DNA from: VGCC01 sp964495555
GTDB taxonomy: Bacteria > Actinomycetota > Actinomycetes > S36-B12
Reading direction: 5' to 3'
DNA: 9,470 nt
Assembly: GCA_964495555.1 (NCBI GenBank)
Contig: CAZBWA010000065.1
Span: forward strand, 1 to 9,470
Part shown: piece after piece, positions 6,046-9,470 of the stretch
Layout: each line of letters starts with the position of its first letter
Position numbering within the stretch: the first letter of the stretch is position 1
Program-made: the position numbers and the translations under genes
The notes under the pieces: generated by a model
What the model was told of the DNA's origin: nothing
Databases searched by the model: none
The model's input: only the letters and a program-made list of their open reading frames with translations

Positions 6046-6758
6046 TCCGACTCCTCGGCATCGGGACCGCCACCCTCCTGACCGTCCTCTCCTCCGCGCC
6101 GGGCGCACGGGCAGACGGTGGAGCTTCATTCCCGGCTCAGGTGCCATGGATGATGCAGACCGACGACGTTCCCACGGTTCTCGGTACCCCGACGACGTAC
6201 TCCTACGAGGCGAGTGAGGGTCCCGGATTCATCGAGGTGTGCCTGCCGCCGAATGGCGGCTCCGTCTCGGTGCCGACCGCGGCGCCCATCGAGTGGGTCT
6301 CGATGACCGTGGATGTATCCGGCAAGCGAACTGGCCTCGCCGTCCTCGATCAGTACGCCTTCGTCTACCCGGGCAGCGCACAGGCGACGCGGGTGTTCGA
6401 CTCGATCGTCGAGGCCGCACGGTCGTGCACGGCATCGACTACGCGACCGATCCTCGAAGGGGATCCGATCACCCTGACCCGGACGCTGACCACCGGCTCC
6501 GTTCCCGGCGGCGGCGTGTGGGTGCAAACCTCCAAGGTCTACAGCCAGAGGATCGTCGAGGGTGGTCGGTCGAAGAAGAACTCCGAGAGTGCGGGGATCG
6601 ACCGGGAGATGACCTACTCGGTCTTCACTCTGGCCGAGGACGCGGTTATCGAGACGTCGTATTACACGGCCGCGCAGGCCCGTGCATCCGCACGGCAGGC
6701 CTCCGCGCTGGGGCGCCTCGGCATCGAGAACGCCCAGCTCTGGGGGGCACGACCCTGA
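6024..6758 (+). CDS. Secreted protein of unknown function (244 aa)
   Basis: The GTG start lies inside the end of erpA, overlapping by 22 bases. Residues 1-30 form a clear Sec signal peptide: MRRLLPLVR, a hydrophobic stretch, then the cleavage motif ARA before Asp31. There is no lipobox cysteine and no later membrane segment, so the mature protein is probably released or loosely wall-bound. The mature part has just two cysteines, Cys73 (FIEVCLPP) and Cys135 (AARSCTAS), which could form one disulfide. The stretch QYAFVYPGSAQATRVFDSIVEAARSC resembles extracellular sensor domains of the PknH type, where a similar helix follows a beta strand; that is a weak inference from pattern only. The stop overlaps the dioxygenase start (TGATG), which suggests coupled translation. 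Function is not recognised. Confidence 0.85.
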   Translation: MRRLLPLVRLLGIGTATLLTVLSSAPGARADGGASFPAQVPWMMQTDDVPTVLGTPTTYSYEASEGPGFIEVCLPPNGGSVSVPTAAPIEWVSMTVDVSGKRTGLAVLDQYAFVYPGSAQATRVFDSIVEAARSCTASTTRPILEGDPITLTRTLTTGSVPGGGVWVQTSKVYSQRIVEGGRSKKNSESAGIDREMTYSVFTLAEDAVIETSYYTAAQARASARQASALGRLGIENAQLWGARP

Positions 6759-7621
6759 TGTTCTCCACGATGGCACCGGCAGCTGCGTTCCTGGAGTTCC
6801 TCCCCGGCGCGCGCGATGCATCGAGCGCACAGCCTGAGTGGACTCCCACGGACGGGCCCGCACCGGCGCTCTACATCAGTCACGGCGCGCCACCGCTCTT
6901 CGAGGACGCCGGGTGGATCGAAGCCCTTGCGGCGTGGGCGTGCCGCATGCCCAAGCCGCGCGGCATCGTGATCGTCAGCGCCCACTGGGAGCAGGCACCC
7001 ACGTGCGTCTCGGCCACCGGTCCCCACGTGCCGCTCGTCTACGACTTCGGTGGCTTCCATCCCTTCTACTACTCGATGCAGTACCCGACGCCAGACGCCA
7101 CCGGGCTCGCGGCTCGCGTCCTGGGATTGCTTCCCGGGGACGCCGTGCAGCACCCCTCGCGGGGGCTCGACCACGGCGCCTGGGTGCCGCTGATGGTGAT
7201 GTATCCGCTGGGCGACGTTCCCGTGGTCCAGGTGTCCATCCCGGCCCACGACCCCGCCGCTCTGCTGGCCCTCGGGGAACGCCTGCGCGTACTGCGCGAC
7301 GAGGGCATCGCGGTGATCGGATCGGGATTCCTCACCCACGGACTGCCCTTCCTTACAGCCGACGACCTTGCGTCGAAGTCGACGCCGGGCTGGTCTCGTG
7401 ACTTCGCAGCATGGGCCATCGAGGCGGTGGCGGACGGCGACGTCGACCGACTCGCACGGTTCCGCACGGAGGCGCCGGGTATGCCCTACGCCCACCCGAC
7501 GGTCGAGCACTTCACGCCGATGTTCGTCACCCTCGGGGCTGCAACCGATGCGGCATCGACGCGCACGGGCGTGGATGGATTCGTGTGGGGTCTGTCGCGC
7601 TATTCCTTCGCGGCGGCCTGA
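6758..7621 (+). CDS. LigB/DODA-type extradiol ring-cleavage dioxygenase
   Basis: The 287-residue product belongs to the class III extradiol dioxygenase superfamily, in the YgiD/4,5-DOPA dioxygenase branch. Visible motifs are LYISHGAPPLF with His42, IVIVSAHWE with His76, the GGFHPFYYSMQYP segment, GLDHGAWVPL with His139, GSGFLTHGLPF with His194 and HPTVEHFTPM with His246 and His251. His42, His76 and one of the late histidines are the likely metal ligands. Family members open catechol-type rings using oxygen; the substrate here is unknown. About 35 residues precede the usual family start. The only other in-frame starts nearby is Met5, so this extension appears real. The start overlaps the stop of the secreted protein gene by one base. 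The gene ends 23 bases before adoK. Confidence 0.93.
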   Translation: MFSTMAPAAAFLEFLPGARDASSAQPEWTPTDGPAPALYISHGAPPLFEDAGWIEALAAWACRMPKPRGIVIVSAHWEQAPTCVSATGPHVPLVYDFGGFHPFYYSMQYPTPDATGLAARVLGLLPGDAVQHPSRGLDHGAWVPLMVMYPLGDVPVVQVSIPAHDPAALLALGERLRVLRDEGIAVIGSGFLTHGLPFLTADDLASKSTPGWSRDFAAWAIEAVADGDVDRLARFRTEAPGMPYAHPTVEHFTPMFVTLGAATDAASTRTGVDGFVWGLSRYSFAAA

Positions 7622-7630
7622 CCCTGCCGA

Positions 7631-7636
7631 TAGGGT
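7631..7636 (+). promoter_or_regulatory. Candidate leaderless -10 box for adoK
   Basis: TAGGGT fits TANNNT and lies eight bases before the GTG of adoK, just after the dioxygenase stop. There is no Shine-Dalgarno sequence between the box and the start. This is the arrangement of actinobacterial leaderless genes, where the first transcribed base belongs to the start codon. Confidence 0.45.
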
Positions 7637-7644
7637 CCGTCGAC

Positions 7645-8631
7645 GTGGCGATCCTGATCACCGGCTCCATCGCAACCGACCACCTGATGACCTTCCCGGG
7701 TCGCTTCGTCGACTCGTTCGTCGCCGACAAGATCGACAAGGTCTCCCTGTCCTTCCTCGTCGAGGAGTTGCAGATCCGGCGCGGGGGTGTGGCTCCCAAT
7801 ATCGCCTTCGGAATGGGATGCCTCGGTCTCAGCCCGGTCCTCGTCGGGGCCGTGGGCCCGGACTTCGCCGACTACGAATCGTGGTTGCAGCGCCACGGCG
7901 TCGATACCTCGGGCGTCCACGTGTCCGAGTCGGCGCACACGGCGCGCTTCGTATGCACCACGGATGTCGAGCAGAACCAGATCGCGTCGTTCTACCCCGG
8001 CGCCATGAGCGAGGCGCGCAACATCGAACTCAAGCCGATCGTCGATGGGGTGGGCACGGCCGACGTGGTGCTCGTGGGTGCGAACGATCCACAGGCGATG
8101 CTGCGTCACAGCGAGGAGTGCCGTTTCCGCGGGTATCCCTTCGCAGCCGACCCCTCCCAGCAGCTGGCGCGCATGGAGGGAGAGGAGATCCGGCCGCTGA
8201 TCGAAGGCGCCACATACCTCTTCACGAACGAGTACGAGTCCGCACTCATCCAGCAGAAGACCGGGTGGAATGCAGACGAACTACGGGCCATGGTGGAGAT
8301 CTGGGTCACCACCCTGGGCCCGGACGGCGCCCGCATCGAGCGCCGCGGGGAGGAACCCGTGCGCGTCCTGGTCCCCGAGGAGGAGCGCAAGGCCGACCCC
8401 ACCGGTGTCGGTGACGCCTTCCGCGCCGGATTCCTCGCCGGCCAGGCGTGGGGCGTCTCCGATGAACGCTCGGCGCAGGTCGGTTCCCTGCTCGCGACGT
8501 ACGTGATCGAGACGATCGGCACGCAGGAGTACCAGCTCGCGCAGCGCCATTTCCTCGATCGCATGGCCGCCACGTACGGGGACGACGCGGCCGCCGAGGT
8601 CGAGCGGCACATCTCCTGCCCGCGCCCGTAG
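7645..8631 (+). CDS. adoK: Adenosine kinase, PfkB/ribokinase family
   Basis: The 328-residue product closely follows the pattern I remember for mycobacterial adenosine kinase (AdoK), which phosphorylates adenosine to AMP in purine salvage. ITGSIATDHLMTFPGRF opens the protein with Asp12 in the substrate site. RRGGVAPNIAFGMG (45-58) is the first PfkB signature. HTARFVCTTDVEQNQIASF and FAADPSQQLARMEGEE follow. The second signature DPTGVGDAFRAGF begins at residue 251 and puts the catalytic Asp at 257. I chose the GTG at 7645 because it yields the family N-terminus; earlier in-frame starts run through the dioxygenase gene. No ribosome site is visible, and a TAGGGT box lies eight bases upstream, so a leaderless transcript is likely. 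Substrate assignment rests on similarity; other sugar-kinase substrates cannot be ruled out from sequence alone. Confidence 0.93.
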   Translation: MAILITGSIATDHLMTFPGRFVDSFVADKIDKVSLSFLVEELQIRRGGVAPNIAFGMGCLGLSPVLVGAVGPDFADYESWLQRHGVDTSGVHVSESAHTARFVCTTDVEQNQIASFYPGAMSEARNIELKPIVDGVGTADVVLVGANDPQAMLRHSEECRFRGYPFAADPSQQLARMEGEEIRPLIEGATYLFTNEYESALIQQKTGWNADELRAMVEIWVTTLGPDGARIERRGEEPVRVLVPEEERKADPTGVGDAFRAGFLAGQAWGVSDERSAQVGSLLATYVIETIGTQEYQLAQRHFLDRMAATYGDDAAAEVERHISCPRP

Positions 8632-8633
8632 CG

Positions 8634-9299
8634 GTGCGCGCGCTCCCCGCCCCGCGATGGGATCTGCCCGATCCCCGTGACGGGTGCCCGGGCGAGGACG
8701 TGATCGCGGTCGGGGGCGGACTCGATGCTGGGACCGTGCTCGACGCCTACGCGCGCGGGCTGTTCCCTATGCACCTCGAGGACGGGGTGCTCGCTTGGTG
8801 GTCCCCCGACCCGCGCGGGGTCATCCCCCTGGACGGACTCCGCGTGAGCGACAGCCTTCGTTCCTCCCTGAAGCGCTTCACCTGCACCGTCGATGTCGAC
8901 TTCGCCGCGGTGATTCGCGGGTGCGCCGATCCGACGCGCCCGCAGGGATGGATCACTGCGGAGATCACGTCGGCGTACCTCGATCTGCACGCGCTCGGTT
9001 TCGCCCACTCGATCGAGGTGTGGGACGGAGACGGTGCGCTGGCCGGCGGGCTGTATGGAGTGGAGATCGGCGGCTTGTTCGCGGGGGAGTCGATGTTCCA
9101 CGTCGCGCGCGATGCATCGAAGGTCGCCCTCGTGCATCTGGTGGAGAGGCTGCGGGGCTGCGGGGGAGTGCGCCTCCTCGACGTGCAGTGGCGCACCGAC
9201 CACCTCGCGCGCCTGGGTGCGGTCGAAGTCCCTCGGGAGTCGTACCTGGAGATGCTGGCCGCCGCGCTCCCGACGGGGGAGTGCCTCAGTCAGTCGTGA
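8634..9299 (+). CDS. aat: Leucyl/phenylalanyl-tRNA-protein transferase
   Basis: The 221-residue product is a full-length Aat enzyme. It transfers Leu or Phe from aminoacyl-tRNA to proteins with N-terminal Arg or Lys, marking them for ClpS/ClpP-type degradation in the cytoplasm. Family motifs in order are VGGGLDAGTVLDAYARGLFP (26-45), WWSPDPRGVIP (55-65), WITAEITSAYLDLHALGFAHS (starting at 106, given to residue 126) and GGLYGVEIGGLFAGESMF (138-155). LLDVQW follows at 181-186. Glu152 and Gln185 correspond to the active-site Glu and Gln of the family. The GTG start lies two bases after the adoK stop, without a clear ribosome site, so translation is probably coupled to adoK. The last 14 bases overlap the cysteine desulfurase gene on the other strand. 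Confidence 0.95.
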   Translation: MRALPAPRWDLPDPRDGCPGEDVIAVGGGLDAGTVLDAYARGLFPMHLEDGVLAWWSPDPRGVIPLDGLRVSDSLRSSLKRFTCTVDVDFAAVIRGCADPTRPQGWITAEITSAYLDLHALGFAHSIEVWDGDGALAGGLYGVEIGGLFAGESMFHVARDASKVALVHLVERLRGCGGVRLLDVQWRTDHLARLGAVEVPRESYLEMLAAALPTGECLSQS

Positions 9300-9470
9300 C
9301 AACCTCGCACAGGGCCGCGGCGAAGGCGTCCACCGATGCCTGCGCGCAGCCGTACGGGAGGGAGACGCGGATGCTCGCGAGGCCCCGATGACCGAGTGCC
9401 TCGACCACGTGGCTCGCCCGCGCCGCATCGGCGGTGCAGGCCGATCCACTGGCGATCGCGATGCCGCGCT
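9286..9470 (-). CDS. Cysteine desulfurase, C-terminal end (partial)
   Basis: Only the last 60 residues are inside the window; the gene enters from the right edge and stops at 9288-9286. The visible part begins RGIAIASGSACTADAARASH, containing the SGSACT motif whose cysteine carries the persulfide in NifS/IscS-type enzymes. It continues with VVEALGHRGLASIRVSLPYG, the conserved C-terminal pattern of the PLP-dependent family. The enzyme takes sulfur from cysteine for iron-sulfur clusters and other thio-cofactors. Group (NifS, IscS or SufS) cannot be settled from this fragment. Its presence close to erpA and nadA suggests a role in cluster assembly. The stop overlaps the convergent aat gene by 14 bases, leaving no space for a terminator between them. 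Confidence 0.93.
   Translation of the reverse strand, partial: RGIAIASGSACTADAARASHVVEALGHRGLASIRVSLPYGCAQASVDAFAAALCEVVTTD

Noticed and set aside
8106..9449. A 447-residue minus-strand frame opposite adoK and aat
   Set aside because: Both genes on the plus strand are firmly identified; this frame has arginine-rich, family-less composition typical of high-GC shadows.
1..9470. CRISPR array, transposon ends, phage genes, tRNA or rRNA
   Set aside because: I saw no regularly spaced repeats, transposase or integrase motifs, or structural RNA other than the riboswitch.

Overview
The window reads as core chromosome of a high-GC actinobacterium. The evidence is the gene content: a DUF3043 membrane protein, a PspA-HtpX-PspAB set, a mycobacterial-type adenosine kinase and a HesB/ErpA protein. 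Genes are packed with overlapping ends, several start with GTG, and -10-like TANNNT hexamers sit directly before starts. The order resembles, from memory, the Mycobacterium tuberculosis erpA/adoK neighbourhood near ctaC and cobT/cobS. I see no phage genes, insertion sequence, CRISPR array, rRNA or tRNA.

Left part (1-2002, all minus strand). A three-gene run is read leftwards: a DUF3043 membrane protein, an aldo/keto reductase overlapping it by one base (TGATG), and a 69-residue conserved protein with a good ribosome binding site. After that gene's stop comes a compact cobalamin-family riboswitch (131-41, minus) with its own candidate -10 box. It points off the left edge, so the gene it controls is outside the window and is likely tied to cobalamin.

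Middle (2096-4380, plus). Divergent from DUF3043 lies an envelope-stress module: PspA, the M48 membrane protease HtpX and PspAB. HtpX and PspAB share one base (TAGTG). pspA and htpX are each preceded by the same GTACAGT box. PspAB converges with quinolinate synthase (nadA, minus), and the two stop codons share one CTAG palindrome.

Right part (4377-9470). nadA and erpA diverge from a very short shared promoter region where each gene has an AGGAGGA box 11 bases before its ATG. Rightwards follow erpA, a secreted protein of unknown function overlapping erpA by 22 bases, a LigB/DODA-type dioxygenase (one-base TGATG overlap), adenosine kinase behind a leaderless-type promoter, and leucyl/phenylalanyl-tRNA-protein transferase. 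The window ends inside a convergent cysteine desulfurase (minus), whose last codons overlap the end of aat by 14 bases.

Together the right part suggests iron-sulfur supply (cysteine desulfurase, ErpA) close to an iron-sulfur client (NadA), and the middle suggests membrane quality control. The main points for a second look are the compact B12 riboswitch, the mirrored nadA/erpA control region, and the secreted protein plus dioxygenase pair lying between erpA and adoK. Nothing here is clearly a new defence or mobile system.
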